NCBI GenBank assembly: GCA_934636265.1 | Contig: CAKUAD010000005.1 | Coordinates: forward strand, 21,007 to 85,006 | Direction of reading: 5' to 3' | DNA length: 64,000 bases | Source of the DNA: an uncultured Flavobacterium sp. | GTDB lineage: Bacteria; Bacteroidota; Bacteroidia; Flavobacteriales; Flavobacteriaceae | Part shown: positions 52,673 through 61,340 of the stretch, one piece after another | Layout: every line of letters starts with the position of its first letter | How positions within the stretch are numbered: the first letter of the stretch is position 1 | Notes under the pieces: generated by a model | Told to the model about the DNA's origin: nothing | Seen by the model: only the letters and a program-made list of their open reading frames with translations | Databases searched by the model: none | Made by a program: the position numbers and the translations under genes

Positions 52673-54387
52673 TGCAGGAAATCGATTGGATCGTACTATC
52701 GGCCACGCTTTTGTTTATCGTGGTGTACGGCGTGCTCAAAAGTCGCGGAAGCAAAAATGTTCAGGAATACATTCTGGCTGGCAACGAAACGCCCTGGTAT
52801 GTTGTGGGCCTTTCGGTGATGGCTACGCAAGCCAGCGCCATCACGTTTTTGTCGACACCCGGCCAGGCGTATGAAGACGGGATGGGTTTTGTGCAGTTTT
52901 ACTTTGGACTTCCCATTGCGATGGTGGTCATCAGCCTGACGTTTATTCCCATCTACCACCGGCTCAAGGTTTTTACCGCCTACGAATATCTGGAAGAGCG
53001 GTTTGACGTAAAAACCCGCTCCCTTGCCGCTATTTTGTTTTTGGTACAGCGCGGATTGGGCACCGGCCTGACGATTTATGCCCCGGCCATTATCCTGTCG
53101 ACGATTCTGGGCTGGAACCTTACGGCGATGAACATCGTCATTGGAATCTTGGTGATGATTTACGTCTTTTCAGGCGGTACCAAGGCGGTAAACGTGACGC
53201 AAAAACAGCAGATGTTTGTTATCATGATGGGAATGTTTATCGCATTCTTTTTGATTTTACACTATCTGCCCAACGACATGACCTTTTCCAACGCCTTGCA
53301 CATTGCAGGGGCCAATGAAAAGATGAACATTGTTGATTTTTCTGTCGATCCGGAAAAGCGCTACACCTTTTGGAGCGGCATCACCGGTGGCTTTTTCCTG
53401 GCGCTTTCGTATTTTGGAACCGATCAGTCGCAGGTGGGACGCTACCTGTCCGGAAAATCTGTCCGCGAAAGCCAGATGGGCCTGATCATGAACGGCTTTT
53501 TAAAGGTCCCTATGCAATTCTTTATCCTGCTGACGGGCGTTATGGTCTTTATCTTTTTTCAATTCAACGACGTTCCGCTCAGCTTTAATCCAAACAACAA
53601 GATTGCGGTAGAAAAATCAGCCTATAAGGACGAATACCACGCTCTTGAGCAGCGCCTGGCTAAAGTGTCGGAAGAGAAAAAGGAATTCAACCTGCTGTAC
53701 ATCAATCACCTGAACCAAAACTACGACAACCCGATATTGCGCACCAAACTCATAGCATTGGCCGGCGAGGAAAAGGATTTGCGCGAGCAGGCCAGGCAAC
53801 TGATCGCCAAAGCATCGCCAAAGGCCGAAACCAATGACAAGGATTATGTGTTTATCCATTTTATCCTGCACCACCTGCCACAGGGATTGGTGGGCTTGCT
53901 GCTGGCGGTGATTCTTTCGGCTGCCATGTCCTCATCGGCATCGGGGTTGAACGCGCTGGCTTCAACCACGGCCATCGACATTTACAAGCGTCAGTTAAAA
54001 GGCGAACGGTCGGAAAAACATTTTGTCAACGCCACGCGGGTCTTTACACTGATGTGGGGCGTAATCGCCATTTTGTTTGCCTGTGTTGGAACGCTGTTTG
54101 AAAACCTCATCCAGTTGGTCAACATCGTAGGATCGATCTTTTACGGAACGGTGCTCGGGATCTTTCTGGTAGGCTTTTATATCAAGTTTATCCGTCGCAA
54201 CGCCATATTTTGGGGTGCGGTCATCAGCCAGACTACCATCTTCTTTATCTATTATTTTGCCATCCACATTCACAAGGCAGGCGACGAAAAGCTGGGCTAT
54301 CTGTGGCTTAATTTTATTGGTGCGTTACTGACAGTGGTACTGTCGGCCATGCTTCAACTCACGACCTTTAGACGCGACAGGGCATAA
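52672..54387 (+). CDS. Sodium:solute symporter (SSS family)
   Basis: 571-residue symporter of the SSF/SSS family with about 13 helices, using the Na+ gradient to import a sugar, amino acid or organic anion. Family pieces: AGNETPWYVVGLSVMATQASAITFLSTPG (helix 1, read in two parts), FRLKVFTAYEYLEERF-like HRLKVFTAYEYLEERF, and FLALSYFGTDQSQVGRYLSGKSV near residue 250. A soluble insert of about 85 residues (about 308-392), rich in charged heptads, separates two helices. The neighbouring exported PIG-L deacetylase suggests import of a sugar released outside; this is inference from context. Confidence 0.88.
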   Translation: MQEIDWIVLSATLLFIVVYGVLKSRGSKNVQEYILAGNETPWYVVGLSVMATQASAITFLSTPGQAYEDGMGFVQFYFGLPIAMVVISLTFIPIYHRLKVFTAYEYLEERFDVKTRSLAAILFLVQRGLGTGLTIYAPAIILSTILGWNLTAMNIVIGILVMIYVFSGGTKAVNVTQKQQMFVIMMGMFIAFFLILHYLPNDMTFSNALHIAGANEKMNIVDFSVDPEKRYTFWSGITGGFFLALSYFGTDQSQVGRYLSGKSVRESQMGLIMNGFLKVPMQFFILLTGVMVFIFFQFNDVPLSFNPNNKIAVEKSAYKDEYHALEQRLAKVSEEKKEFNLLYINHLNQNYDNPILRTKLIALAGEEKDLREQARQLIAKASPKAETNDKDYVFIHFILHHLPQGLVGLLLAVILSAAMSSSASGLNALASTTAIDIYKRQLKGERSEKHFVNATRVFTLMWGVIAILFACVGTLFENLIQLVNIVGSIFYGTVLGIFLVGFYIKFIRRNAIFWGAVISQTTIFFIYYFAIHIHKAGDEKLGYLWLNFIGALLTVVLSAMLQLTTFRRDRA

Positions 54388-54420
54388 AAAAAGCGCCTCG
54401 AAAGACGCTTTTTAAAAAAA
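54386..54420. terminator. Bidirectional terminator
   Basis: Stem AAAAAGCGCCT / AGACGCTTTTT with one mismatch and loop cgaa, A-run before and T-run after, between the convergent symporter and DUF2911 genes. Confidence 0.8.
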
Positions 54421-54428
54421 TTCCAAGA

Positions 54429-55271
54429 TTATTTCTTGCTCCACTCGGCAATGCTGTCCTGGTTCATTTTCACGTAGTCCTGATTGTTGGCTTTTTGTGC
54501 GGCCGCAAGCGAAACTTTTGCAGTCTCGATAGCTCCTGCGCGATCGCCCAGTTTGGCTTGGATCAGCGATTTTTGACGGGTGTACCAAAAAGGTGCCTCC
54601 TTGCTCATGCCGATGGCTTTGTTTACATACTCCAGCGCCGTTTTCATGTCGGTTCCGGACTGAAAGTAGTACTGGGCCGATGCAAAATAGTCGGCTGCAG
54701 ACGGGCCGGCCATAACCTTCTGAATGCTGGCCGTTGCGATTTTATCAGTCGGAACGTCAAAACGGACCGATACCAAGGTGCGCTCCCACGAGATCTCAAG
54801 ATGACCGTAATTATTGTCGAGCGCGTTGACCCCAATGGTGAACGTTTCAACCGGACGGCTCAAAATCTCCGTCTTGGCAGTTGTTTTAAGGGCTACTTTG
54901 GCCTCGTCCCAAGGCTCAGGCACACCCCAATTTTCCGTGTCTGTGTAAAAAATGATATCCCATGAATCAGCTTTTGGAATGGAGAACAGTGCATATTTCC
55001 CTTTTTTAAGCGATTTGCCGCCAATGGTAACGTCGTCGGAAAACGACACTGTAGTGTTGAAATTTGCGCCCGTACGCCAAACCCGACCAAACGGAACCAG
55101 ATTTCCGTATACAATACGTCCCTTTGAACTTGGACGCGAATAGGAAACTTCAACCTCGGTGAGCCCCACAGTCTGTTTTACCTCGGCCTTAGGACTCGCC
55201 TGAGGTGTTCTTACTTGTCCTACCGCCGATCCCACAAGGAATAACGCTAAAAAGATGCTTAGTTTTTTCAT
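54429..55271 (-). CDS. Exported DUF2911 protein
   Basis: 280-residue protein with a signal peptide (MKKLSIFLALFLVGSAVGQ). The DUF2911 domain spans about 30-170: VEVSYSRPSSKGRIVYGNLVPFG (read in two parts), VWRTGANFNTTVSFS, LKKGKYALFSIPKADSWDII and YTDTENWGVPEPWDE. The last 90 residues are helical with TPR-like units (ALEYVNKAIGMSKE; RAGAIETAKVSLAAAQKANN). Function unknown; the family is frequent in Bacteroidota. A TAATTTTG element (55302-55295, minus strand) lies about 23 bp upstream of the start. Confidence 0.88.
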   Translation of the reverse strand: MKKLSIFLALFLVGSAVGQVRTPQASPKAEVKQTVGLTEVEVSYSRPSSKGRIVYGNLVPFGRVWRTGANFNTTVSFSDDVTIGGKSLKKGKYALFSIPKADSWDIIFYTDTENWGVPEPWDEAKVALKTTAKTEILSRPVETFTIGVNALDNNYGHLEISWERTLVSVRFDVPTDKIATASIQKVMAGPSAADYFASAQYYFQSGTDMKTALEYVNKAIGMSKEAPFWYTRQKSLIQAKLGDRAGAIETAKVSLAAAQKANNQDYVKMNQDSIAEWSKK

Positions 55272-55375
55272 TCGATAATGATTTAGTTTCCCTTCAAAAT
55301 TAGCAAATAATTAGCACCCTGCTATGTTTATTTTGTTTAATTTTTAAATACTTTTGTTAAACAAATTTTAATACT

Positions 55376-55843
55376 GTGCATACATTCGCAAGCAAACAAT
55401 ATTTCCCCGTAGACCATGCCACCATGTGGGACTTTATCGCTACTCCTAAAAATCTTTCGGTAATCACGCCACCCGAAATGGATTTCCAAACGTTGTCAGG
55501 CGATGACCGCCGCATGTTTCCCGGTCAGGTCATCCACTATACGGTAAAACCGATTTTTGGGATCAAAATGGAATGGGTGACCGAGATTACCCACGTGGTC
55601 GAAGGCTCTTATTTTGTTGACGAACAGCGGTTTGGTCCATACGCGTTTTGGCATCACAAGCATTTTCTTGAACCCCTCGACGGCGGGGTCATGATGGAAG
55701 ACATTGTTCATTACAAACTCCCCTTGGGTCCAATCGGCAAGCTTGTCGAGCCACATCTGGTGCGGCCGCAACTGGAGAAAATATTTGAATACCGCCGACG
55801 GGTGCTGGAAGAAAAGTTTGGAACCATCGCACGTGTACCATGA
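55376..55843 (+). CDS. SRPBCC-family protein next to photolyase
   Basis: 155-residue ligand-binding-fold protein with a GTG start (55376); no earlier ATG exists and the next methionine is too far in. Typical pieces: FPVDHATMWDFIATPKNLSVITPPEM (read in parts), GQVIHYTVKPIFGIKMEWVTEI, FVDEQRFGPYAFWHHKHFLE and MMEDIVHYKLPLGPIG. This subgroup is often encoded next to photolyase or cell-division inhibitor-like genes in Bacteroidota. It overlaps the photolyase gene by 4 bp (ATGA), so the two are translationally coupled. The ligand is unknown. Confidence 0.8.
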   Translation: MHTFASKQYFPVDHATMWDFIATPKNLSVITPPEMDFQTLSGDDRRMFPGQVIHYTVKPIFGIKMEWVTEITHVVEGSYFVDEQRFGPYAFWHHKHFLEPLDGGVMMEDIVHYKLPLGPIGKLVEPHLVRPQLEKIFEYRRRVLEEKFGTIARVP

Positions 55844-57117
55844 CAGTGTTTTGGTTTCGACGCGACTTGCGCACCGCCGACAACGCCGGGCTTTTCCACG
55901 CACTGCAAAGCGGAAACGTCCTGCCCATCTTTATTTTTGACCCCAACATCCTGAGCGAATTGCCACCCGAGGACGCCCGTGTGACTTTTATCCATGACTT
56001 GCTCGAAAAGCTCAACCGGCAACTCAGGCATGGGCTGGCCGTATTTATGGGCGACCCGCTTGAGATATTTGGCCAACTCATTGAAAATCATTCAATAACT
56101 AACGTTTACTGCAACTCCGACTACGAACCCTACGCACTCCGGCGGGACGAGGCAATAGCCCATTTGCTGGCGTCCAAAGGCATAGGTTTTCACTCCTTTA
56201 AGGACCAGGTGATTTTTGAACGCGATGAAATTGTCAAGGACGACGGCTTGCCCTATGTGGTGTACACGCCTTATTCCAAGCGATGGTTTGAAAGGTTTAC
56301 ACCCGATATGACCCAAGCGTATCCGTCGGGCGACCTTCTTGAGCATACAGTTAATCACGATTATCCTTTTTTAAGCCTGGCAGATATCGGATTTGAACGA
56401 TCAACCATCAGTGTTCCGGATTATGACGATTCGATTCAGATGATGGACCGCTATGCCCAAACCCGGAATTTCCCGGCGCCCGACGCCACCTCAAACCTGA
56501 GTCCGCACCTCAGATTTGGCTCGGTCAGCGTACGGCAGATGGTAGGCCGCGCCATCAACCATCCTGACAAAACCTTTGTAAAAGAACTGGTTTGGCGTGA
56601 ATTCTTTATGAACATTTTGTGGCATTTCCCGCACACCGTCACCCGCAGTTTCAGGCCGGAATACGATCATATCCGCTGGGTAAACAACAAAGCGCATTTT
56701 GAAGCCTGGTGCAACGGCATGACGGGTTATCCCTTGGTGGATGCGGGCATGCGGCAGCTGCTGCACACCGGGCGGATGTCAAACCGCGTGCGCATGGTGG
56801 TGGCCAGTTTTTTATGCAAAGACCTGTTGATTGACTGGCGCTGGGGTGAGGCTTGGTTTGCGCAAAAACTGCTGGATTATGAACAGTCGAGCAATGTGGG
56901 CAATTGGCAATGGGCCGCGGGTTCAGGGGTAGACGCCGCGCCTTACTTTAGGGTTTTTAATCCCGTGGAACAGCAGCGAAAATTTGATCCCGATGGCGAG
57001 TACGTCAGGCGCTGGATTCCGGAACTCAACAGCCTGGACTATCCCGCACCCATTGTCGATCATGCGCAGGCCCGCATAAAATGTCTTGAAGTTTATCAGG
57101 TCGCGTTAAAAAACTAA
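55840..57117 (+). CDS. phrB: Deoxyribodipyrimidine photolyase / cryptochrome-family protein
   Basis: 425-residue flavoprotein of the photolyase family, which splits UV-induced cyclobutane pyrimidine dimers using blue light. N-terminal antenna-binding Rossmann domain MTVFWFRRDLRTADNAGLF; C-terminal FAD domain with SNLSPHLRFGSVSVRQM, ELVWREFFMNILWHFPH, GYPLVDAGMRQL, MSNRVRMVVASFLCKDL and SNVGNWQWAAGSGVDAAPY. The FAD motifs match class I CPD photolyases. A cryptochrome-like signalling role cannot be fully excluded, but the repair residues are in place. Confidence 0.9.
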   Translation: MTVFWFRRDLRTADNAGLFHALQSGNVLPIFIFDPNILSELPPEDARVTFIHDLLEKLNRQLRHGLAVFMGDPLEIFGQLIENHSITNVYCNSDYEPYALRRDEAIAHLLASKGIGFHSFKDQVIFERDEIVKDDGLPYVVYTPYSKRWFERFTPDMTQAYPSGDLLEHTVNHDYPFLSLADIGFERSTISVPDYDDSIQMMDRYAQTRNFPAPDATSNLSPHLRFGSVSVRQMVGRAINHPDKTFVKELVWREFFMNILWHFPHTVTRSFRPEYDHIRWVNNKAHFEAWCNGMTGYPLVDAGMRQLLHTGRMSNRVRMVVASFLCKDLLIDWRWGEAWFAQKLLDYEQSSNVGNWQWAAGSGVDAAPYFRVFNPVEQQRKFDPDGEYVRRWIPELNSLDYPAPIVDHAQARIKCLEVYQVALKN

Positions 57118-57176
57118 CTTTGCTTTAAACGCTGGAAATTCTGGAATCTAATCCCTGCATCGCATCTGACTAAAAC

Positions 57177-57950
57177 ATGAAAAGGCAAAAACTATTTACC
57201 GCCCTGATGCTGCTGTGGATGGCCGCATCAACCGCGCAAAACCGGATCCACACCCACAATACCATTGGCTGGTACAACTACTTAGGGACGTTTAAACTGT
57301 CGGAAAAATCAGAACTGCACACTGAATACCAATGGCGTCGCAATGAGTTGGTTACCAGTTGGCAGCAGGGACTTTTGCGCGTCGGGGTAAATTACAATCC
57401 AAAACCAAATGTTCAGTTCCGGCTGGGGTACGCCTGGATTGAAACGTATCCGTATGGCGATATCCCGCTCAACGGATTGGGCCGCGATTTTACCGAACAC
57501 CGTATTTTCCAGATGGCGCAACTGGGCCATAAGGAAGGTATCCTTGACCTCTCACACCGGTTTATGCTCGAGCAGCGGTTTGTAGGACGATACAGTTCCG
57601 ACGCCAAAACCAGCGAAGATGAATTCCCGTTGCAAAACCGAATGCGTTATATGTTCAGGATGCAAATTCCGCTGAAAGGCAAATCCATTGCCGACAAAAC
57701 ACCGTATGCCGCCTTGTACGATGAGATTTTTATAGGATTTGGCCAAAATGTGGCCGCCAATGTATTCGATCAAAACCGGTTGGGTGCCATACTGGGCTAC
57801 CGCATCAACAGTATGGCCAGGATTGAGGCGGGCTATTTGTACCAACTGGTGCAGTACGGCCGGTTGATCGACAACCAAAACGTCTTTCAGCATAACCACG
57901 GGCTGATCGTCAACTTGAATTTTAATTTTGACCTGACGTCCAAATCCTGA
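57177..57950 (+). CDS. DUF2490 outer-membrane barrel protein
   Basis: 257-residue protein with a signal peptide (MKRQKLFTALMLLWMAASTAQ) and the DUF2490 signature: GWYNYLGTFKLSEKSELHTE, RVGVNYNPKPNVQFRLGYAW, FTEHRIFQMAQLGH, RFMLEQRFVG, LQNRMRYMFRMQIPL, ARIEAGYLYQLVQYG. Alternating strands suggest a beta-barrel of about 10-12 strands in the outer membrane. Function unknown. It stands alone, 59 bp after the photolyase and converging on the TcdA gene with an 8-bp gap. Confidence 0.85.
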   Translation: MKRQKLFTALMLLWMAASTAQNRIHTHNTIGWYNYLGTFKLSEKSELHTEYQWRRNELVTSWQQGLLRVGVNYNPKPNVQFRLGYAWIETYPYGDIPLNGLGRDFTEHRIFQMAQLGHKEGILDLSHRFMLEQRFVGRYSSDAKTSEDEFPLQNRMRYMFRMQIPLKGKSIADKTPYAALYDEIFIGFGQNVAANVFDQNRLGAILGYRINSMARIEAGYLYQLVQYGRLIDNQNVFQHNHGLIVNLNFNFDLTSKS

Positions 57951-57958
57951 CAAAACCT

Positions 57959-58675
57959 TTAACGGCCCAGAATTCCGCGGATGACAGTCTCGGCACATCT
58001 AAGCCCGAACAAACACGGCATGTAGCTGTTGGTACCGTAAAATGACTTTTTAAAATTGGTTCCGTCGGTTACCTTGACGCTGCCCTCATCCTGAAGTTCG
58101 GACGAAAACACCACCTTGATTCCCTTAAATATCTTTTCCTGCTTGAGCCTGCGGCGGATGGTGCGAGCAAAGTAACAGTTGTAGCTTTTGCTGATATCGG
58201 CCACCTCGACTTTTGAGGCGTCCATTTTTCCGCCGGCACCCATGCTGCTCACGATTTTCACTTTCTGGCGCTTGGCCGACACCAGCAGGTTGAGCTTGGG
58301 CGTGACGCTGTCGATGCAGTCCAGGATGTAATCAAACTCAGGAGAGACAATTTCGTAGGCGCGCTCAGGCGACAGGAATTCCTTTATTGGCGTGAGGTTC
58401 AATTCGGGGTTGATGTCCATAAGCCTGGTTACCATCAAGTCAACCTTGGGCTGACCAACGGTTGAATGCAGGGCGGGCAACTGACGGTTGATGTTGGTGA
58501 TGTCTACCACGTCGCCGTCTACAATAGTCATCGCCCCTACTCCGGCGCGGGCAAGGAATTCGGCGGCAAACGAGCCAACGCCGCCAAGGCCCACCACCAG
58601 CACATTGGCATTTTTTAATTTTTCCAATCCTTCCGGCCGAAACAAGAGTTCAGCGCGTTCAGTCCAATCGGCCAT
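57959..58675 (-). CDS. tcdA: tRNA threonylcarbamoyladenosine dehydratase
   Basis: 238-residue ThiF/E1-like enzyme (CsdL/YgdL) that cyclises t6A37 of ANN-decoding tRNAs to ct6A using ATP. Features: opening WTERAELLFRPEGLEKLKN, nucleotide loop GLGGVGSFAAEFLARAGVG, VDGDVVDITNINRQLPAL, and SSMGAGGKMDASKVEVADI, which is specific to TcdA. The frame is open to 58765, but the start at 58675 matches the family. Same direction as the TatD gene, 64 bp downstream of it. Confidence 0.88.
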   Translation of the reverse strand: MADWTERAELLFRPEGLEKLKNANVLVVGLGGVGSFAAEFLARAGVGAMTIVDGDVVDITNINRQLPALHSTVGQPKVDLMVTRLMDINPELNLTPIKEFLSPERAYEIVSPEFDYILDCIDSVTPKLNLLVSAKRQKVKIVSSMGAGGKMDASKVEVADISKSYNCYFARTIRRRLKQEKIFKGIKVVFSSELQDEGSVKVTDGTNFKKSFYGTNSYMPCLFGLRCAETVIRGILGR

Positions 58676-58739
58676 AACGAAATTTTTGTCGGCAAATTTC
58701 GGGAGTTTCAACAAAAAAACGGCAACCGTGGGGTAAAAA

Positions 58740-59402
58740 TCAGCGCAGTTCAGGACGATCGCCAAAAACGGTGCGGGCGTTTTGCAGTACGATTTGCTTT
58801 ACACCGTCAACTGAAAGGCTTAGCGCCGACGCGGCTACCGCATAAACCGACTGCAACGGCTCGTCGATGGTGTCGGTTTCCAGAAAAATCCTGCTTGTGT
58901 CAACGGTGGTCAAAACCTCTGAAAGCCCGGGATTCCGCAGCAGGTATTTTCCAAACGACAGATAAAAACCATTGTCGGTAAGCTCTTTGGCGGTCTCGGC
59001 TGACTTGGAGAACCCGTGGACGATCATCGGCACCTTAACCTGCAACTGCTTTTTTATCGCCACCAGTTCCTGATAAGCCGCCACGCAGTGAATGACCATC
59101 GGCTTTTGATGCTCGTCAGCCAGCCTGATTTGCCGCGCAAAAACCTCCAGCTGCACGTCCAGAGGCGTGTCGATGCGTTTGTCCAGCCCGCACTCACCTA
59201 TGGCCCAACAATTGTCATCATTGAGTTTATCCTTTGTGATTTCCAATTCCAGTTCAAGTGTTTCAGCATTTATTTTCCATGGATGGATGCCAATCGAATA
59301 CATCGGAAAATCATCGCGAAACTCCAGCGGATACTGGTTGATGAGCTCTGCCATGTTGGCCTCACCCGAGGCGGCGTGCGTATGTAGGTTAAAGAATTTC
59401 AT
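58740..59402 (-). CDS. TatD-family metal-dependent hydrolase
   Basis: 220-residue TIM-barrel amidohydrolase relative of TatD/YcfH; family members are 3'-5' DNA exonucleases or esterases of unclear in vivo role. Metal ligands: HTHAASG at residues 7-9, GECGLDK, MVIHC, VHGFS and FLETDT. It is shorter than E. coli TatD (260 residues), as is common in Bacteroidota. Start MKFFNLHTH at 59402; the frame stays open upstream into the DUF1684 gene, but the one-base overlap TGATG with its stop is the likely coupling. Confidence 0.85.
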   Translation of the reverse strand: MKFFNLHTHAASGEANMAELINQYPLEFRDDFPMYSIGIHPWKINAETLELELEITKDKLNDDNCWAIGECGLDKRIDTPLDVQLEVFARQIRLADEHQKPMVIHCVAAYQELVAIKKQLQVKVPMIVHGFSKSAETAKELTDNGFYLSFGKYLLRNPGLSEVLTTVDTSRIFLETDTIDEPLQSVYAVAASALSLSVDGVKQIVLQNARTVFGDRPELR

Positions 59403-59989
59403 CAGTCCTTGTACTTTTTGACACCGGCCAAAACGGCAACTTCCAAATCGTTTTCCATAGGAACAATCGGGCAAGAATACGCATAATTATACGCACAATA
59501 CGGATTATAAGCGCGATTAAAATCAATGGTCGCGGTTTCATCCGTAGGAATTTCCAGGTCCAGATAGCGTCCGCCAATATAAGTCTGCTCGCCGTTTGTC
59601 AGGTCAGAAAATGGCATGAATAGCTTGGAATATCCGGTTTTGGCCAGGTCGAGGTTTTGATAGACGTTGAGTTTTAGCGACTTCCCTCCAAGTGAAAAAT
59701 ACAGTTCTCCGTACTTGACATACTCCGGCAGTCGGCTCGTGGTAGTCTTCATCCTGAACGGCGCTTCATTTGGCGTTCGCTTAAAGACAGCCTGAACGCA
59801 AAAGTTGGCATCGATCTCAAAAAAATCCAGCCCTTTAAAATCTTTTTTATCCGGTTCCATCAACGGACTTTTGGCGTCCCGTGCGTAAAAATCGGACAAA
59901 TCTTGCTGGAATTTTAAGGCGGCGTCCTGATCGCAAGGCTCCACAGTGCCCGTAAAGATCGACATCGCCAATATAAAAAACAGTCTCAT
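59402..59989 (-). CDS. DUF1684 exported protein
   Basis: 195-residue protein with a short signal peptide (MRLFFILAMSIFTGTVEP). The DUF1684 domain starts FQQDLSDFYARDAKSPL and contains YGELYFSLGGKSLKLNVYQN, GGRYLDLEIP and the invariant end IDFNRAYNPYCAYNYAYSCPIVPMEN (read in parts). Function unknown; the Asn-Pro-Tyr-Cys-Ala-Tyr stretch is highly conserved in the family and might be an active site. First gene of a minus-strand run with tatD and tcdA. The 61-bp divergent gap carries no clear promoter for this strand. Confidence 0.85.
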   Translation of the reverse strand: MRLFFILAMSIFTGTVEPCDQDAALKFQQDLSDFYARDAKSPLMEPDKKDFKGLDFFEIDANFCVQAVFKRTPNEAPFRMKTTTSRLPEYVKYGELYFSLGGKSLKLNVYQNLDLAKTGYSKLFMPFSDLTNGEQTYIGGRYLDLEIPTDETATIDFNRAYNPYCAYNYAYSCPIVPMENDLEVAVLAGVKKYKD

Positions 59990-60034
59990 CAGGTAAATGT
60001 AATAATTTTATCGGGCGGGCAAGCCGCAAATACT

Positions 60035-60042
60035 TACCTTTG
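60035..60042 (+). promoter_or_regulatory. -7 element just before the MFS gene
   Basis: TACCTTTG eight bases before the ATG at 60051; no TTG at -33. Confidence 0.45.
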
Positions 60043-60050
60043 GATTTCCC

Positions 60051-61256
60051 ATGATTTCGGCTGCCTTTTCACGCTACCTCAACAATTTTCGCGGGTTTTC
60101 GCGAGAGGTCTGGATTTTGGCCGCCATTACTTTCATCAACCGCGCCGGCACAATGGTGCTGCCGTTTTTGTCAAAGTACCTCAAGGAGGATCTTCATTTT
60201 AGCCTGAGCGAAGTGGGCTGGATTCTCGTGGCGTTTGGTTTTGGTTCGATGCTCGGCTCGTGGATGGGCGGAAAACTGTCCGACAAGATCGGGTTTTACA
60301 AAATCATGGTTTTTAGCCTTTTTACCAGCGGACTGCTCTTTATCGGGCTGCAGTTCATCACCTCGTTTTGGGGACTTTGCGCCGCCGTTTTTGTGGTGAT
60401 GGCTGTTGCCGATATGTTTCGCCCGGCCATGTTTGTCTCGTTAAGCGTATATGCAAAACCGGAAAACCGCACCCGCGCCCTCACCCTGGTCCGGCTTGCA
60501 GTCAACCTTGGTTTTGCCGCGGGACCTGCACTGGGCGGACTAATCATCATGAAGCTTGGCTATTCCGGATTGTTCTGGGCCGATGGGATCACCTGTATCG
60601 TATCCATCCTGATTTTCGCGCTTTTGGTACGCGAACGCAAACGGGTTCCCTCACATGACCACCCCACCGATGCCGCAAACTTTTCGGTCATGAACGACCG
60701 GCCGTTCTGGCTTTTCCTGGCCATCAGCTTTATGATTGCCATGACTTTTTTCCAGTTGTTCACTACCCTGCCGCTTTACCATCACGACCAGTACGGACTC
60801 ACCGAGTTCCAGACCGGCTTGCTGATGACGCTCAACGGATTCCTGATTTTCCTGCTGGAAATGCCCATCGTGGGGTATTTTGAACGTCACAAAGCCGACA
60901 GGATGCGCTTGGTGTCGTTGGGCGCCCTGATGATGAGTGCCAGTTTTATCATCCTTTTGCCCACCGGATGGGCCGGAATCCTGATTCCCAGCATGTTGCT
61001 CATTACCGTGGGCGAGATGTTCGCGTTTCCATTTTCTAATGCCTATGCCATGGGACGGGCGCCAAAAGGACATGAAGGCCGTTACATGGCGCTGTACACC
61101 ATGAGCTTTAGCCTGGCGCACATCATGTCGTCCAAGACCGGAATGGAAGTCATTTCGCACTGGGGCTACAATGCCAACTGGCTGGTTATGGGAGCCATAG
61201 CACTGTTGGCGGCCATTCTCTCGCAGCGCCTTATCCAACCCAAACGCATCAACTAG
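60051..61256 (+). CDS. MFS transporter
   Basis: 401-residue major facilitator with 12 predicted helices. Loop 2-3 motif GSWMGGKLSDKIGFYK (motif A), helix 4 region DMFRPAMFVSLSVYAKPENRT (read in parts), and helix 5 motif LAVNLGFAAGPALGGLI (antiporter-like motif C, GxxxGPxxGG). This suggests a drug/H+ antiporter-type exporter (MdtH/MdtG-like), but the substrate is unknown. The stop codon TAG is embedded in an AACTA half-site-like sequence just upstream of the blaI operator array. Confidence 0.85.
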   Translation: MISAAFSRYLNNFRGFSREVWILAAITFINRAGTMVLPFLSKYLKEDLHFSLSEVGWILVAFGFGSMLGSWMGGKLSDKIGFYKIMVFSLFTSGLLFIGLQFITSFWGLCAAVFVVMAVADMFRPAMFVSLSVYAKPENRTRALTLVRLAVNLGFAAGPALGGLIIMKLGYSGLFWADGITCIVSILIFALLVRERKRVPSHDHPTDAANFSVMNDRPFWLFLAISFMIAMTFFQLFTTLPLYHHDQYGLTEFQTGLLMTLNGFLIFLLEMPIVGYFERHKADRMRLVSLGALMMSASFIILLPTGWAGILIPSMLLITVGEMFAFPFSNAYAMGRAPKGHEGRYMALYTMSFSLAHIMSSKTGMEVISHWGYNANWLVMGAIALLAAILSQRLIQPKRIN

Positions 61257-61260
61257 GGTA

Positions 61261-61316
61261 AACTTAATTTTTAGTTAAATAACTACTTTTTTAGTTTTTC
61301 AACTAAAAATATAGTT
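61261..61316. promoter_or_regulatory. Triple operator array of the BlaI-type repressor with overlapping promoter
   Basis: Three direct copies of a 20-bp unit at 61261, 61281 and 61301, each an inverted repeat AACT(A/T)-N6-TAGTT. Copies 2 and 3 are perfect (AACTA-N6-TAGTT); copy 1 reads AACTT-N6-TAGTT, with its left arm one base off. The third unit's right arm ends at the first base of a -7 promoter element TACATTTG (61316-61323), 17 bp before the repressor ATG. This is the arrangement expected for autorepression. Confidence 0.75.
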
Positions 61317-61340
61317 ACATTTGTCCCATAAGTTTTCACC

